Below are positions 24,127-34,145 of a DNA stretch of 46,705 bases, piece by piece. This DNA comes from Paracoccaceae bacterium (GTDB taxonomy: Bacteria > Pseudomonadota > Alphaproteobacteria > Rhodobacterales > Rhodobacteraceae), in assembly GCA_007692585.1 (NCBI GenBank), contig REBU01000040.1, positions 1 through 46,705 of the forward strand, written 5' to 3'. Each line of letters begins with the position of its first letter. The stretch's first letter is position 1. The notes below the pieces were generated by a model. It worked only from the letters and a program-made list of their open reading frames with translations. It was not told where the DNA came from and did not search any database. The position numbers and the translations under genes are program-made.

Positions 24127-24357
24127 TCATGCCTTGGCCACATCCAGCGGCGCGGTCAGCGCGCTGAAGGGCATGGGTGGCGGGGCATTCTTGCTCTCGT
24201 CGGGCAGAAGCTGGCCTACCCCCCAGATGATGCCGTAGCTCACCCCGATCACGAGCAGGAACATTGCCGCATATCCTGCACCGCGCATCATCTCGGACAA
24301 CACCCAGTTGCGCAGCCGCGCGGTCGGGGTTTCCTCAATATAGTCGTGTTCAGCCAT
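24127..24357 (-). CDS. pufX: PufX, reaction-centre-LH1 core complex protein
   Basis: This 76-residue single-span membrane protein opens the LH1 ring for quinone exchange and can promote core dimers in Rhodobacter. It is placed after pufM (13-nt gap) as in Rhodobacter. It has a polar N-terminus with an RLRNWVLSEMM amphipathic stretch, one membrane helix at about 27-50, and a Pro-rich C-terminus. The helix contains G38-xxx-G42-xxx-G46, a glycine zipper comparable to the GxxxG motif proposed for PufX contacts. PufX is poorly conserved in sequence, so identification rests mostly on position, size and topology. Its presence with pufQ, and the lack of pufC, points to a Rhodobacter-like core complex. 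Confidence 0.88.
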   Translation of the reverse strand: MAEHDYIEETPTARLRNWVLSEMMRGAGYAAMFLLVIGVSYGIIWGVGQLLPDESKNAPPPMPFSALTAPLDVAKA

Positions 24358-24370
24358 GGTAAGTTGCTCC

Positions 24371-25297
24371 TTAATCGTAGGTCGGACGGAAGCCGCGTTC
24401 CTCGGCCCAGACAGCCCAGTTATCGACGACAGTGCCCGTCAGAAGGATCCCGATACCACCTGTCAGCGTGGTCAGCACCGCAAACCACCAGGCCCAGCGG
24501 TGAATCCCTTCCATCGTGGCATTGAAGCCCATCGTCCAGCGCCAGAACAGGGCGGCGCGTTCCGATGCCGTGCCACGATCCACGATCTGTTCCAGCTCGC
24601 GGTCGCCGCCGAAGCGGGATACGGCCAGAATGGTCGCCCCATGCATGGCAAACAGCAGCGCCGAGCCATAGAGGAACACGATCGAAAGCGCGTGGAACGG
24701 GTTGTAGAAGAGGTTGCCGTAACGCAGCGAGAACAGGTTGGTCCAGTCGAGATGGGTGAAGATCCCGTAAGGCACCGCTTCCGACCACGATCCCATCAGG
24801 ATCGGACGGAACAGGCCCAGCACGAGGAACAACCAGATGGCAGAGGCAAAGGCCCAGGCCACATGCTTGCCCATCCCCAGCGCTTCAGCGCGCAGATAGG
24901 TGCGTACCCACCAGGCCATGACCGAGATCAAGAGGAAGAACGAGGCGATCAGGAAGTAGCCCCCCTCGCGCATCGGCGGGATGCCCAGACCATATTCCGG
25001 CGCGGGCGGGTCCAGCGACAGCCAGAACAGATCGCGCAGGAATACCGCAGGGTTATAGCCCGCCTGATCCCAGAACCACAGACCGACCATCACGAACCAG
25101 ACCGTGCCAGCCACGAGGCTTAACACCCCCATCGCGCCCAGATAGACCGGACCGAGCTGCGCATTGCCGAACCAGCCGAGCAAGGTCGAGAAGCTGGCGG
25201 ATTTGGTGCGGTTTTCCAGCTCAACGCCTTCAACCAAGCCCATTTCCGGGGCGGCGCGCACCTGCACCTGGGTAAAGATATTCTGATACTCAGCCAT
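24371..25297 (-). CDS. pufM: Photosynthetic reaction centre M subunit
   Basis: This 308-residue protein with five membrane helices carries the M-side bacteriochlorophyll, bacteriopheophytin and quinone-A sites. Recognisable stretches include [14 protein letters not shown] at the start, [56 protein letters not shown], and [15 protein letters not shown]; histidines in [18 protein letters not shown] and GIHRW are the expected special-pair and non-haem-iron ligands. It overlaps the pufL stop by 8 nt. The length matches the R. sphaeroides protein. Confidence 0.98.
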   Translation of the reverse strand: MAEYQNIFTQVQVRAAPEMGLVEGVELENRTKSASFSTLLGWFGNAQLGPVYLGAMGVLSLVAGTVWFVMVGLWFWDQAGYNPAVFLRDLFWLSLDPPAPEYGLGIPPMREGGYFLIASFFLLISVMAWWVRTYLRAEALGMGKHVAWAFASAIWLFLVLGLFRPILMGSWSEAVPYGIFTHLDWTNLFSLRYGNLFYNPFHALSIVFLYGSALLFAMHGATILAVSRFGGDRELEQIVDRGTASERAALFWRWTMGFNATMEGIHRWAWWFAVLTTLTGGIGILLTGTVVDNWAVWAEERGFRPTYD

Positions 25298-26141
25298 TGA
25301 CGCCTCCTGCGATATCGCGCCACCAGGGCAGATCGAGCCACCAATCCCACCAGAAGACCCACTGATCGAACCAGATGGTGCCCGAGATCACGATACAGAC
25401 CGCCGACCAGAAGCCTGCATTCAGCGCGAGCAAAAGCCCGAGGCGGTGAATGCCCAGCGTGCCGACCGAATAGCCGATGAGATCGCGGAAGAACGTGTCT
25501 TCATGGTCGGGCGTTTTCATCGTGTCGCCCTTCTTCGCAGGATTTGCGGCTGACAGAACCAGCGCGCCATGCAACGCCAGAGCCAGGGTCGTGGTGAAGA
25601 AGAATGTCACCGCGATCATATGCGCCGGGTTGTAGTGAAAATTGCCATAGGTATAGCCGACATTGGACACCCAATCGAGATGGGTCCAGATGCCATAGGG
25701 GAAGGCATGCCCCCATGCGCCCATCAGGATGGGCCGGAAGACCACGAGTGTCAGATAGGCGAAGATCGCCACACCGAAAGCGAAGGGAACATGCATCCCC
25801 ATGCCGAGCTTGCGGGCGATCTCGACTTCGCGCAGCATCCAGGACACGAAAGCCCCGATGGCGCAGATCGTCACGATCTGCCACAGCCCGCCTTCGAGCA
25901 GCGGTGCCGGACCAAGCCCATAGGACAAGGGCGGCGGATTGATCGAGATCAGCCAAGGGTTCCAGGTGCCTTGCAGCACCGCGCCCCAGAAGATCAGAAG
26001 AGTGCCGAGCAGTGCGAAAAACACTGTCGTCACGCCGAAGAAGCCGACGTAGAATGGCCCAACCCAAAAGTCGAACAGATTCCCGCCGACCAGCGTGCCG
26101 CCCGGCACGCGGTATTTTCGTTCGAAGCTGAGCAGTGCCAT
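25290..26141 (-). CDS. pufL: Photosynthetic reaction centre L subunit
   Basis: This 283-residue protein with five membrane helices is near-identical in motif to Rhodobacter PufL: it begins [14 protein letters not shown], contains [61 protein letters not shown] and [15 protein letters not shown], and ends in a Trp-rich tail. Histidines in these motifs ligate accessory and special-pair bacteriochlorophyll and the iron. GGAGAGGGAAG precedes the ATG. Hairpins in the gap after pufA separate it from the antenna genes. Confidence 0.98.
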   Translation of the reverse strand: MALLSFERKYRVPGGTLVGGNLFDFWVGPFYVGFFGVTTVFFALLGTLLIFWGAVLQGTWNPWLISINPPPLSYGLGPAPLLEGGLWQIVTICAIGAFVSWMLREVEIARKLGMGMHVPFAFGVAIFAYLTLVVFRPILMGAWGHAFPYGIWTHLDWVSNVGYTYGNFHYNPAHMIAVTFFFTTTLALALHGALVLSAANPAKKGDTMKTPDHEDTFFRDLIGYSVGTLGIHRLGLLLALNAGFWSAVCIVISGTIWFDQWVFWWDWWLDLPWWRDIAGGVNG

Positions 26142-26166
26142 GCTTCCCTCTCCACATTGTGGCGAT

Positions 26167-26254
26167 CAGGCCCGGTTGCCGGGCCTGCCGCGATGGGAAA
26201 ATCCCGTCTCAAAACTCGTCGCGGGCGACACGCGGCCTGCCTGCCGCCCGCGAC
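26167..26254 (-). promoter_or_regulatory. pufA-pufL intercistronic mRNA-stabilising hairpins
   Basis: Two perfect stems lie in the gap between pufA and pufL: 26167-26175/26179-26187 (9 bp, TTG loop) and 26218-26227/26245-26254 (10 bp, 17-nt loop). A short GGGA/TCCC stem lies between them. In Rhodobacter, hairpins at this place shield the pufBA segment from 3'-5' decay so that antenna outnumbers reaction centre; the same role is inferred here. Confidence 0.8.
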
Positions 26255-26275
26255 TTTTATGGCCTCAGGCCCTGC

Positions 26276-26437
26276 TCAGTTGCCCGCAGCGCGTGCAGCT
26301 GCTGCAGCGAACCAGTTGATGCCGTTCGACAGCACCACCAGGTGGATCATTGCAGCAAGCAGGAAGAGGAAGACGCCCTGTGCCACGAATACGCGGCGGG
26401 GGTCGAAGATGAGCCAGATCTTGTAGAATTTGGACAT
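26276..26437 (-). CDS. pufA: Light-harvesting LH1 alpha polypeptide
   Basis: This 53-residue single-span antenna protein has His32 (in the A-A-M-I-H-L stretch) as the bacteriochlorophyll ligand, with the typical start [15 protein letters not shown] and a C-terminal Trp (GINWF). A longer frame reaching 26500 overlaps pufB and is not used; MSKF is the family start. The order pufB-pufA-pufL-pufM is standard. Confidence 0.97.
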   Translation of the reverse strand: MSKFYKIWLIFDPRRVFVAQGVFLFLLAAMIHLVVLSNGINWFAAAAARAAGN

Positions 26438-26450
26438 GTTGTTTCCTTCC

Positions 26451-26600
26451 TCAGAACCAAGGGCGCCAGATGTAGGTTGCGATATGCGCAACCACGGCAA
26501 CGCCTGCGAAGAGCGTGAGACCGCTCATGTAAACTGAATGCAGCTCTTGAGCTTGCTCATCAGTCAGACCTGTAAACGACAGATCAGTGTTTTCAGCCAT
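26451..26600 (-). CDS. pufB: Light-harvesting LH1 beta polypeptide
   Basis: This 49-residue antenna protein has the family core [16 protein letters not shown], His39 as the bacteriochlorophyll ligand and a WRPWF ending. MAENTDL at 26600 is the start, with AGGAGG 6-7 nt upstream; a frame reaching 26633 is a read-through extension. The stop codon lies 13 nt before pufA. Confidence 0.97.
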   Translation of the reverse strand: MAENTDLSFTGLTDEQAQELHSVYMSGLTLFAGVAVVAHIATYIWRPWF

Positions 26601-26625
26601 AGTATCCTCCTGGATCATAAGACTT

Positions 26626-26702
26626 AGCCGCACACCCTGCGGCTGGGTATGGTGAGAACCGTTACCGGGCTACACCTCTCCCGCGGACCCATGCCCACGG
26701 GA
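26626..26702 (-). promoter_or_regulatory. Hairpins in the pufQ-pufB gap
   Basis: The stem 26626-26632/26638-26644 (perfect 7 bp, CACCC loop) lies about 25 nt before pufB, and an imperfect 8-bp stem 26679-26686/26695-26702 lies farther upstream. They may set the processed 5' end of the pufB mRNA, as happens between pufQ and pufB in Rhodobacter. Confidence 0.55.
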
Positions 26703-26722
26703 AGCACGAATTCCGGCGCTTC

Positions 26723-26944
26723 TCAGCTACGGAAAATAATGGGCGCGATCACGCTCGCATCCTTGAGCGCGCGGCCCACGGGCCCGAGCGACGGCAGCCG
26801 CCCGGTCGTGATCACGCGCCAGGACCAGGTGAGCACACCCGTGACCAGAGCCAGCAGGAAGATCACACCGAAATAGAGCCCGTATTCCCATGTGCGCGCG
26901 CGCTCATGGCGCGGACGGGGGGCATTCACTGTGTAGTCAGCCAT
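26723..26944 (-). CDS. pufQ: PufQ, cytochrome-like membrane protein of the puf operon
   Basis: This 73-residue protein has one membrane helix (YGLYFGVIFLLALVTGVL), a basic N-terminus and a short C-terminal region, fitting PufQ in size and position between bchZ and pufB. In Rhodobacter PufQ is needed for proper bacteriochlorophyll synthesis; the mechanism is unsettled. It lies 20 nt after bchZ with an AGGAGGATGC-like ribosome site, making it part of the bchCXYZ-puf transcript. Confidence 0.9.
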   Translation of the reverse strand: MADYTVNAPRPRHERARTWEYGLYFGVIFLLALVTGVLTWSWRVITTGRLPSLGPVGRALKDASVIAPIIFRS

Positions 26945-26964
26945 CTTGCATCCTCCTTCAGGTG

Positions 26965-28422
26965 TCAGGTCCGGGTCGGAGCGCGGCGCAATGCCACGAC
27001 CATGTCCCGGTCAACTTCTTCCGCCCCGCCTTGCAGCGCGGCTTTCTCGACCGCGTCACGCAGGGTGCGTGCTGCGGAAATTCGTGTCAGGATCGGGTGC
27101 TCGGCCACGATCCGGTCCAGCTCCAGCTTGGCGGCCTCGGACCAGGGCAGATCGCGCCGCAGTTCCGCCGGGGTTGCGTCATGCGCATCCATCTGCGCGC
27201 CCAAGGGCAGGATGTGGAACAGCGCATCGAACAGCCCGTTGCAGACTTCCTGCAGCACATAAGTCGCGCCCGCATAGCCCATCATCGGTGTGCCCGTGTG
27301 CCGCCGGATGGCCGCGCCGGGGAAACTGGCCGGGATGAAGGCCGGCGCGGGGCCATGCCCGGCCTTGAGTTCCGCCAGATACATTTTCTCGTTGATCGAG
27401 CCGAAGACGATCAGCGGGCGTTTCTCGGCCAGCAGGGCGCGCACGCGGTCATTGTCGGTCTTCTGTCCGCGCGTGCGGGCCACCGCAAATGCGCAGGGCA
27501 TGCCCAGATCGTTTTCCAGGTAATTGCGCAAGCCGCGGGCATAGGTTTCGCTGGCAACGACCGCGAAGCTGGCCGTGGCGTAGAAATCCTGCGTGACCGA
27601 GCGCCACAGATCCCACATCGGCTTGAGCGTCGAATGCTTTTCGCGCGCGATGAAGGGCTCCGGGTCAAGGCCAAGGAGTTCGCCCAGACGGCGCAGGAAG
27701 CGCGTGGTTGAATCCATCCCGATGGGCGCTTGCAGATAGGGCTTGCCAAGACATTCCGCGAGGCCCCGGCCAAATTCGCGATACATCACGATATTGACGT
27801 CGGCATTGACCAGATTGCGCATCTCGGCCAGATGCGCGCCCAGCGGCATCACCATATTGACTTCGGCCCCGATACCTTCGACCAGACGCCGGATTTCGGC
27901 CAGATCAGAGGGCATGTTGAAGGTGCCATACATCGGCCCGAGGATATTGACGCGCGGGGCGGCCCCCTCTTCGCGTTTCTTCTCGGGCGGCATGCGCCCT
28001 TTGGTCATGCCGAATTCAGTGAAGATCCAGGTCATGGCGCGGTCAGCGGCCTGCCACTGGTCTTCGTCAATCGTGCGCGGCAGGAAGCGCTGAATATTGG
28101 TGCCCTGTGGGGTTACCCCGCCGCCGATCATCTCGGCAATCGAGCCGGTGACCACAACCGCCGGGAGCGCCGGATCGAGCACTTTCCAGGCGCGGGCCAT
28201 GGATTCCTCGGTGCCTGAGGACATTTCGTCTTCGCCCAAGCCCGTCACGACGATGGGCAATTCATGCGGCGGCAGCGCGTCGGTGTAATGCAGCACCGAA
28301 GTGACTGGCAGGTTCTCGCAGCCCACAGGGCCGTCGATCACCACTTGCAACCCCTTGACGGCACAGAAGGCATAGACGGCCCCCCAATAGCCCCCGGCGC
28401 GGTCATGATCCTGAATCAGCAT
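26965..28422 (-). CDS. bchZ: Chlorophyllide a reductase subunit Z
   Basis: This 485-residue nitrogenase-like subunit is part of the catalytic BchYZ component that reduces chlorophyllide a to the bacteriochlorin. Motifs include [36 protein letters not shown] (cluster cysteine), [10 protein letters not shown] and [14 protein letters not shown], then [16 protein letters not shown]. Its start overlaps the bchY stop as TGATG. Length is normal for BchZ. Confidence 0.95.
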   Translation of the reverse strand: MLIQDHDRAGGYWGAVYAFCAVKGLQVVIDGPVGCENLPVTSVLHYTDALPPHELPIVVTGLGEDEMSSGTEESMARAWKVLDPALPAVVVTGSIAEMIGGGVTPQGTNIQRFLPRTIDEDQWQAADRAMTWIFTEFGMTKGRMPPEKKREEGAAPRVNILGPMYGTFNMPSDLAEIRRLVEGIGAEVNMVMPLGAHLAEMRNLVNADVNIVMYREFGRGLAECLGKPYLQAPIGMDSTTRFLRRLGELLGLDPEPFIAREKHSTLKPMWDLWRSVTQDFYATASFAVVASETYARGLRNYLENDLGMPCAFAVARTRGQKTDNDRVRALLAEKRPLIVFGSINEKMYLAELKAGHGPAPAFIPASFPGAAIRRHTGTPMMGYAGATYVLQEVCNGLFDALFHILPLGAQMDAHDATPAELRRDLPWSEAAKLELDRIVAEHPILTRISAARTLRDAVEKAALQGGAEEVDRDMVVALRRAPTRT

Positions 28423-29990
28423 CAGATCATCTCCTGCGCTTTGGCGGCCCGCGCGGCCTTGTCGAGTTTCTTCTGGTGCTGGGCGCGGAAATCGGGGCGC
28501 AGATTGGGCGACCCTTCCCAGATGCCCGCTGTATCGCCCTCGCCCACGCCCTCGAAGAAGTCGCGCATCTTGTCCATGCGTTCCTTGCCTGCGATGGCGG
28601 CATTGACGACTTCGCCAAGCGAGCCTGCGCCAGCCGGTCCCATCAGGGGCCGCGCCGAGATCAGGTTGGTGAAATACAGCGATGGCACGCCCTTTTGCTT
28701 GGCATGCTGGACCACAGGCGTCGTCCCGATCACCAGATCAGGGTCGAGCCCATCCGCCGCCGCCAGATCATCCGCGAGCGATGCGCGGAATTTCACCGCC
28801 ACACCGCGCGCCTCCAACCACTCTTTGTCCGCCGCGGACCAGCGCGACGCCGCACAGGCCGTGCCGACATAGGCCACATCCGCCCCGCTCTCGATCAAGA
28901 GACGCGCCACGATCAGCTCCGAGCCTTCATAGCCCGACAGCGTGATCCGGCCCTTGATCGGGGCCGCCGCAAGCGCCCCCTTTATCGCGGGCAAAAACGC
29001 ATTCTGCGCCGCTGCGATCTGAGCGGCCGGCACACCATGCGCCGCGCCAATCGCGGCCAGCCAGTCATGCGTGCCGTCAACACCCACAGGCGCAGAGCCC
29101 ACGATGGGCCGCCCTGCGGCTTCGAATTCGCGCACAGCTGCCGCATAGAAGGGATGGATCGCCGCCACGACAGAACAATCGAGCGCGGCATAAAGCTCGC
29201 GCCATTCGCGGCACGGCACGACCGGCCCTGCGGCCAGCCCCATGGGCGCCAGCATCGCGCCGATCATCATCGGATCAGCCGGGAACATCTCGCCCAGAAG
29301 CGTCACGGTCGGGCGGTCCGACCGCCCGGCCACTGGCGCAGGCACAGGCCCGGCTGCGATTTCCTGGCGGGCATAATTCAGCATCGCCCCGGCCAGAACA
29401 TCCTTGGCTTCGGCATGGGTCGGCACACCAAACCCCGGCACATCAATGCCAATGATCCGCACACCATTGATCGCTTTGGGCAACAGCCGCAACGGCACGC
29501 CCGACGCCGTCGGCACACAGAGATTGGTCACCACGATCGCGTCATAGCGCTCGGGATCGGCCATCTCATGGACCGAATCGCGGATATCCTCGTAGAGCTT
29601 GCCGGTCACCAGCGATTCCGAATTGAACGGCACATAGCCCACCGAGCGCCGCGCGCCGTAGAAGTGGCTGACGAATGTCAGGCCATAGACGCAGCAGGCC
29701 GAGCCCGACAGCACAGTGGCCACCCGCCGCATCCGCAAGCCCACGCGCAAACTGCCGAAGGCCGGGCACATGGATTCAGGCTTGTCATGCGGCCCACGCG
29801 GGTAATCGATCGCGAACTGGTCCAGCACCGCGCCATTGCCCGCTGCGCGCGCCTGCGCTTCCATCTGCTCGGCAGGCGCATGGCAGCCTGCCCCGTCAGC
29901 TTGCACGGGAACGTCCGGCGCATCTGCGCCAGCGCTCAGCAGCTCGACCGGCGCTTCAGCCGCCGCATCATAGGCCACTTCGCCCTTCAT
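28422..29990 (-). CDS. bchY: Chlorophyllide a reductase subunit Y
   Basis: This 522-residue subunit of the chlorophyllide a reductase catalytic component has conserved stretches including [62 protein letters not shown] (cluster cysteines) and [24 protein letters not shown]. The N-terminal tail before GCHAP is long and Ala-rich, and the start is uncertain: ATG at 29990 belongs to a REP-like palindromic element lying between bchX and bchY; a GTG at 29978 and an ATG at 30071 are alternatives. It is the third gene of bchC-X-Y-Z. Confidence 0.93.
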   Translation of the reverse strand: MKGEVAYDAAAEAPVELLSAGADAPDVPVQADGAGCHAPAEQMEAQARAAGNGAVLDQFAIDYPRGPHDKPESMCPAFGSLRVGLRMRRVATVLSGSACCVYGLTFVSHFYGARRSVGYVPFNSESLVTGKLYEDIRDSVHEMADPERYDAIVVTNLCVPTASGVPLRLLPKAINGVRIIGIDVPGFGVPTHAEAKDVLAGAMLNYARQEIAAGPVPAPVAGRSDRPTVTLLGEMFPADPMMIGAMLAPMGLAAGPVVPCREWRELYAALDCSVVAAIHPFYAAAVREFEAAGRPIVGSAPVGVDGTHDWLAAIGAAHGVPAAQIAAAQNAFLPAIKGALAAAPIKGRITLSGYEGSELIVARLLIESGADVAYVGTACAASRWSAADKEWLEARGVAVKFRASLADDLAAADGLDPDLVIGTTPVVQHAKQKGVPSLYFTNLISARPLMGPAGAGSLGEVVNAAIAGKERMDKMRDFFEGVGEGDTAGIWEGSPNLRPDFRAQHQKKLDKAARAAKAQEMI

Positions 29991-30050
29991 CCTTGCTGAA
30001 ATATCCCGGGGGGGGGCCGCAGGCCCGGGGGCAGCGCCCCCCTTCCCCGT
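29986..30050 (+). repeat. REP-like palindromic element, copy 1 (bchX-bchY junction)
   Basis: Contains TTCATCCTTG, three variable bases, AAATATCCC, a run of nine G, and a GGGGGCAGCGCCCCCC palindrome. The same arrangement recurs at 39317-39370 on the opposite strand. The left end holds the assigned bchY start codon (ATG in AAGGATGAA, reverse strand). Such elements are familiar in Rhodobacteraceae; function unknown. Confidence 0.6.
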
Positions 30051-30063
30051 ATGTCCAAAATCC

Positions 30064-31068
30064 TCAGGCATCGTCATACACCACTTCCAGCGACGCGACC
30101 GCGACCGCATTCTTGCCGCGCATGTCAGCGTCCGTCGCAGGCTCGAGCACGACATCGCCGCCCGTGTCCTTGCTGTCGAAGAGTGCCAGAAGACCGTCCT
30201 GATCCAGCGGCGCGGGCCGCACCGGGGGCGCGATCCCTACAGCTTCCGCAAGCCCTGCGAAAAGCGGGCCCCATTGGCTCTTTTCCGTACCAACGATCTG
30301 ATAATTCGCGGATTTCTTGCGCAGATCGTCATCGGCGGGGATCGTTGCCAGAACCGGGATTTGCACGGCATCGGCGAAAGCCTGCGCTTCGCCTGTGCCG
30401 TCATCCTTGTTGATCACCAGCCCTGCAACACCGACATTGCCGCCCATCTTGCGGAAATATTCGACCGCCGAGCAGACATTATTGGCCACATAAAGCGATT
30501 GCAGATCGTTCGAGCCGACCAGAATGACCTTCTGCGCCATGTCGCGCGCAATCGGCAGGCCGAAGCCGCCGCAGACCACGTCGCCCAGGAAATCCAGGAG
30601 CACATAGTCGAAATCCCAGTCATGGAAGCCGAGCTTCTCCAGCAGTTCAAACCCGTGGATGATGCCGCGCCCGCCGCAGCCGCGGCCCACTTCCGGCCCG
30701 CCCAGCTCCATCGCGAAAACGCCGTTGCGCTTGTAGCAGACATCGCCAATCGCCACTTCCTCGCCAGCCAGTTTCTTGCGGGTCGAAGTCTCGATGATCG
30801 TGGGGCAGGCTTTGCCCGCAAACAAGAGCGAGGTCGTGTCGGATTTCGGGTCACATCCGATCAGCAGCACGCGCTTGCCCATCTCCGCCATCATGCAGGA
30901 CAGGTTCGCCAGCGTGAAGCTTTTGCCGATGCCGCCCTTGCCGTAGATCGCGATGATCTGCGTGTGTTTCGTCGGCTCGGATTGCGGAACCTCCAGTGTG
31001 GGTTCTTCATGCGCTTCGTCACGCAGTCGCTGGTCGAAATCCTTCAGGTTCGGGATGTCGAGGGTCAT
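30064..31068 (-). CDS. bchX: Chlorophyllide a reductase iron protein
   Basis: This 334-residue NifH-like ATPase delivers electrons to BchYZ. A P-loop [16 protein letters not shown] lies at about 42-58; cluster-binding cysteine regions GRGCGGRG and [14 protein letters not shown] follow, with switch-like DPKSD and [19 protein letters not shown]. The ATG overlaps the bchC stop by 4 nt (ATGA). Length and motif order match the BchX/BchL family; BchX rather than BchL is shown by its place beside bchC. Confidence 0.96.
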   Translation of the reverse strand: MTLDIPNLKDFDQRLRDEAHEEPTLEVPQSEPTKHTQIIAIYGKGGIGKSFTLANLSCMMAEMGKRVLLIGCDPKSDTTSLLFAGKACPTIIETSTRKKLAGEEVAIGDVCYKRNGVFAMELGGPEVGRGCGGRGIIHGFELLEKLGFHDWDFDYVLLDFLGDVVCGGFGLPIARDMAQKVILVGSNDLQSLYVANNVCSAVEYFRKMGGNVGVAGLVINKDDGTGEAQAFADAVQIPVLATIPADDDLRKKSANYQIVGTEKSQWGPLFAGLAEAVGIAPPVRPAPLDQDGLLALFDSKDTGGDVVLEPATDADMRGKNAVAVASLEVVYDDA

Positions 31069-32021
31069 GCATGGGCCTCCCAGTCCAAAATCATTTTCAG
31101 GCAGTCAGGGTCACTGAAAGCTGTCTCATAAGCCTGCGCCGCGTCCTGCGGGCGAGCGTGATGTGTGATCAACCCGTCAAGCGACAGCTTGCCCGCGTCG
31201 ATAAGGTCGCGCGTGGCGATCAGGTCCTGGGGCTGCCATTCTGCGGCGATGCGCAGACGCGCCTCGCGCATGAAGGCGGGCACAAACGCGAATTGCAGCG
31301 GCTTGGTGTAGAACCCCGCCAGCACCACTTCGCCATTGCGCGCGATCCGGCCCACAAGCTGGTCGATCAGCCCTTCCGCGCCCGAAGCGTCGATGATGCA
31401 GCCATAGTCGCGGCGGGTGTCGTCATCAGGATGGCTGACCGCATAGCCCTGCGCGCCGCTTTCGCGGGCGGGGTTCACTTCCCAGACCATCGGCGCAGGT
31501 GCGCCCATGGCGATGGTGATGCGCGCAATCAGGCGCCCCAGAACGCCATGGCCAACGATCAGATCGGGCAGGCTGGCATGCGGGCCTGCGACCGCGTGAC
31601 GGGCCGTCGCCGCCAGCGCCAGAAGCGCGCCGGACGCGGCCATGCCGGGATCAATGCGGGTCACGCGCCGGGCGTCGGTCACAAGCATCCGCGAGGCCCC
31701 ACCGAAGAGGCCGAAGACCGGGCCGCGCTCATCCGCTTCAAAGCAATTCGCACCGGGCACGAAAACGCGCTCGCCGGGCTTGAACCCTGTGTCGCGCCCG
31801 GCCTCGATCACCTCGCCTGCGGCTTCATAGCCGGGGACCAGCGGGTAGCCCATGCCGGGAAACGGCGGCATTTCGCCCGACCAGAAGAGTTTTTCCGTGC
31901 CGGTGGAGATGCCCGAATGGTCGATGCGCACCAACAGATCGCCCGGTCCTGCTGGCTTCAGCGCGACCTGCCCGAGAGCAAGCTGGCGTGGGGCCGATAG
32001 GATGATGGCTTCTGTCTGCAC
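31065..32021 (-). CDS. bchC: 3-hydroxyethyl bacteriochlorophyllide a dehydrogenase
   Basis: This 318-residue zinc-type alcohol/medium-chain dehydrogenase-like protein oxidises the 3-hydroxyethyl group in bacteriochlorophyllide a synthesis. Visible features are [44 protein letters not shown], and a Rossmann-like [19 protein letters not shown] segment. The start is a GTG at 32021 with GGAGG 5 nt before it; a longer frame to 32081 runs into the promoter and operator region. It is the first gene of the bchCXYZ-puf transcription unit, under paired CrtJ-type sites. Confidence 0.93.
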   Translation of the reverse strand: MQTEAIILSAPRQLALGQVALKPAGPGDLLVRIDHSGISTGTEKLFWSGEMPPFPGMGYPLVPGYEAAGEVIEAGRDTGFKPGERVFVPGANCFEADERGPVFGLFGGASRMLVTDARRVTRIDPGMAASGALLALAATARHAVAGPHASLPDLIVGHGVLGRLIARITIAMGAPAPMVWEVNPARESGAQGYAVSHPDDDTRRDYGCIIDASGAEGLIDQLVGRIARNGEVVLAGFYTKPLQFAFVPAFMREARLRIAAEWQPQDLIATRDLIDAGKLSLDGLITHHARPQDAAQAYETAFSDPDCLKMILDWEAHA

Positions 32022-32082
32022 GCGGTCCTCCAGTGGGTTGGCCGTCCCTTGCACCTCTGTCAGGCGACTCGAACAGCTCATG

Positions 32083-32126
32083 TGTAATCATACGCATACA
32101 AGTTAGACTGTCAATTAGTATTGACA
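32083..32126. promoter_or_regulatory. bchC promoter with two CrtJ/PpsR operators
   Basis: Two TGT-N12-ACA palindromes, 32083-32100 and 32109-32126, are separated by 8 bp, as described for the R. capsulatus bchC promoter. A sigma-70-type promoter on the reverse strand overlaps them: -35 TTGACA (32109-32114) and -10 TATGAT (32087-32092) with a 16-nt spacer. Repressor bound here would block RNA polymerase under oxygen. Confidence 0.88.
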
Positions 32127-32149
32127 CTTTTTGGCAAGCGATTAGTCAA

Positions 32150-33250
32150 TCACGGCTTCTGCGCCTCCAGAGCGCAGGTAATAAAGGGCCTATCCGCTTG
32201 AAAGCACTTTACTCCTGCGAATCCGGCCTGCTGCAGAAGCGCGCTGATCTCGGCGCCGGAGCGGGTGCGCCCGGTCTGCATCGCCAGTGTGTAAACTGAA
32301 AAGTACACATCCGTATGCGGATCGGGCCGCGCCCCGCCAGACATTGGCTCGATGATCAGCACCCGCCCGCCCGCGGGAAGGGCCCCGAAGACGCGCCCCA
32401 GCAGGCCGCGCACCGTATCGTCGGAATGGTCATAGAGCACGCGCACAAGGCTGATCACATCCGCACCCTCGGGCAGCGGATCGGTGCGGAAAGAGCCGCC
32501 ATGGCGCGCCACATCCGCAGGCAGCGCGGCCTGCGCCACGACATCGGGCAGATCGAACAGCGCCAGTTCAAGATGCGGGTAGCGCGCGCGCACGGCGCGC
32601 AGGAACGCGCCGGTGCCGCCGCCGACGTCAAGGAGCTTGCGCGCGCCCCGCAGCGAAATCTGCGCCAGCGCAGTTTCCGCGACCAGACGCTGGCTTTCGG
32701 CCATCAAATGCGAGTAGCGCGCCGTGACCTGCGCATCCATCGGACCCTGCGCGCCAAAGACATAGGGCCAGAATCGCGCCAGTTCAGGATCTGTGTCACC
32801 CTTTATGAAGGCGACGGGGTCAGCAAGATCACGGTAGAGCACATCGTGGTGGCGCACCATATCGGCCAAGCCCGGCACCGCCAGAAAGGCCGCCCCGCGC
32901 CGCGCCAGCGTGAACCTGTCGCCCTTGCGCCGCAGAAGCCGCATCGCCGCCCCCGCCTGCAACAGGATCGCCATGCGCTCGGGCGGGACGCCCAGACGCG
33001 CGGCGAGTGCGGGCGCGGTTGCCGGGCCATCGGCCAGATGATGGAGCGCGCGCAATTCGACCAGCGCCAGCAGCATCTGGCTTTGAACGAAACCCTGGAT
33101 CAGATCGAACAGCGCCGCCCCTTCGCGGCGCGCTATGCCACGCAACCCCGGCACGCGGGCGCAAAACCGTTGAAAGCCAGGTGCTGCGACCAGCCGGTTG
33201 ACCCAACCGGCGGGCCGGAAGGGCAGCGCGGGCGCGGGCATATCGGCCAT
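32150..33250 (-). CDS. crtF: Hydroxyneurosporene O-methyltransferase (CrtF)
   Basis: This 366-residue SAM-dependent methyltransferase of the spheroidene pathway methylates the 1-hydroxy group of the carotenoid. The N-terminal half is a helical dimerisation/winged region; the C-terminal half holds the SAM motif LLDVGGGTGAFLRAVRARYPHLELALFDLPDVV and the later DVISLVRVLYDH and AGGRVLIIEPM segments. It starts 3 nt after the crtE stop codon, and its stop precedes the bchC promoter. Confidence 0.93.
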   Translation of the reverse strand: MADMPAPALPFRPAGWVNRLVAAPGFQRFCARVPGLRGIARREGAALFDLIQGFVQSQMLLALVELRALHHLADGPATAPALAARLGVPPERMAILLQAGAAMRLLRRKGDRFTLARRGAAFLAVPGLADMVRHHDVLYRDLADPVAFIKGDTDPELARFWPYVFGAQGPMDAQVTARYSHLMAESQRLVAETALAQISLRGARKLLDVGGGTGAFLRAVRARYPHLELALFDLPDVVAQAALPADVARHGGSFRTDPLPEGADVISLVRVLYDHSDDTVRGLLGRVFGALPAGGRVLIIEPMSGGARPDPHTDVYFSVYTLAMQTGRTRSGAEISALLQQAGFAGVKCFQADRPFITCALEAQKP

Positions 33251-33253
33251 GGG

Positions 33254-34123
33254 TCAGGCCCGCACAGGGGCGACCGGGGTCATCCGCTCGGCATAGAGCC
33301 GCACGAGCTGCGCAAGCTGCCCCTCGCCGGGACAGGACGGGATCGAGGCAATCGCACCGCTGAGAATGTCCTGCAGATGCTTGATCGCACCCTGCACGCC
33401 GTATTCCTCGACCGCGGAGGGGCGCTGATGCGTCGCGTCCTGCCCGGCCGGCTTGCCGAGATCGGCCTCGGAATAGAGCGCGTCGCGCAAATCGTCCGCG
33501 ACCTGAAAGGCTTCGCCGATGCGGGCGCCAAGCTCGGACCATGGTTCGGGCTCATGGCCTGCCGCCAGCGCGCCCATCTGGGTCGCGGCCACAAAGAGCG
33601 CCGCGGTTTTCGAGCGGTGATAGGCCCCGAGATCGACTTTCGCTTCGCTTTCCCAGCCCTGGCCTGCACAGATGCCATGCGGCATGCCTGTGTGGCGCGC
33701 GAGCAGCCGCACAAGGCGCAGCGCGCGCAGCGCGTCAGCCTCATCCGCCGCTGCGAGCGTATCAAACGCCGCGATGATCAGGCTGTCGCCCGTCAGCACG
33801 GCAAGCGGTTCGGAAAAGGCCAGATGCACGGTCGGCTTGCCGCGCCGGAAATCGGCATCATCAAAAGCGGGCAGGTCATCATGGACGAGGCTTGCGCAAT
33901 GGATCAACTCCAGCGCCGTCGCCGCGCGGTCGGACAGCGCGGGGCGGTCATCGCCACAGGCCCGCGCCACCGAGAGGCAGATCGTGGGCCGGATGCGCGC
34001 GCCGCCCGGTGTGACCGCGTAATTCAGCGCCGCCGCCAGCCGCCCCGGCGCTGCATCGCCTGCGCCCTGTGCCTGCGTGATCGCGTTCATCATCGCCCGG
34101 TCGATTCGCTTGCTCAGGTCCAT
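33254..34123 (-). CDS. crtE: Geranylgeranyl diphosphate synthase (CrtE)
   Basis: This 289-residue trans-prenyltransferase condenses isopentenyl and allylic diphosphates to C20. The first Asp-rich motif DDLPAFDDADFRRGKPTVH (DDxxxxD) and the second DDLRDALYSE (DDxxD-type) are present, with LIHCASLVHDD before the first. It provides geranylgeranyl diphosphate for carotenoids and the bacteriochlorophyll tail. It is the first gene of the crtE-crtF unit, divergent from crtD. Confidence 0.96.
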   Translation of the reverse strand: MDLSKRIDRAMMNAITQAQGAGDAAPGRLAAALNYAVTPGGARIRPTICLSVARACGDDRPALSDRAATALELIHCASLVHDDLPAFDDADFRRGKPTVHLAFSEPLAVLTGDSLIIAAFDTLAAADEADALRALRLVRLLARHTGMPHGICAGQGWESEAKVDLGAYHRSKTAALFVAATQMGALAAGHEPEPWSELGARIGEAFQVADDLRDALYSEADLGKPAGQDATHQRPSAVEEYGVQGAIKHLQDILSGAIASIPSCPGEGQLAQLVRLYAERMTPVAPVRA

Positions 34124-34145
34124 GTCAGCCTCGCTTGGTCAAAGG

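Noticed and set aside
24127-24370. pufC (tetrahaem cytochrome) after pufM
   Set aside because: The gene after pufM is 76 codons with one membrane helix and no CxxCH motif; it is PufX.
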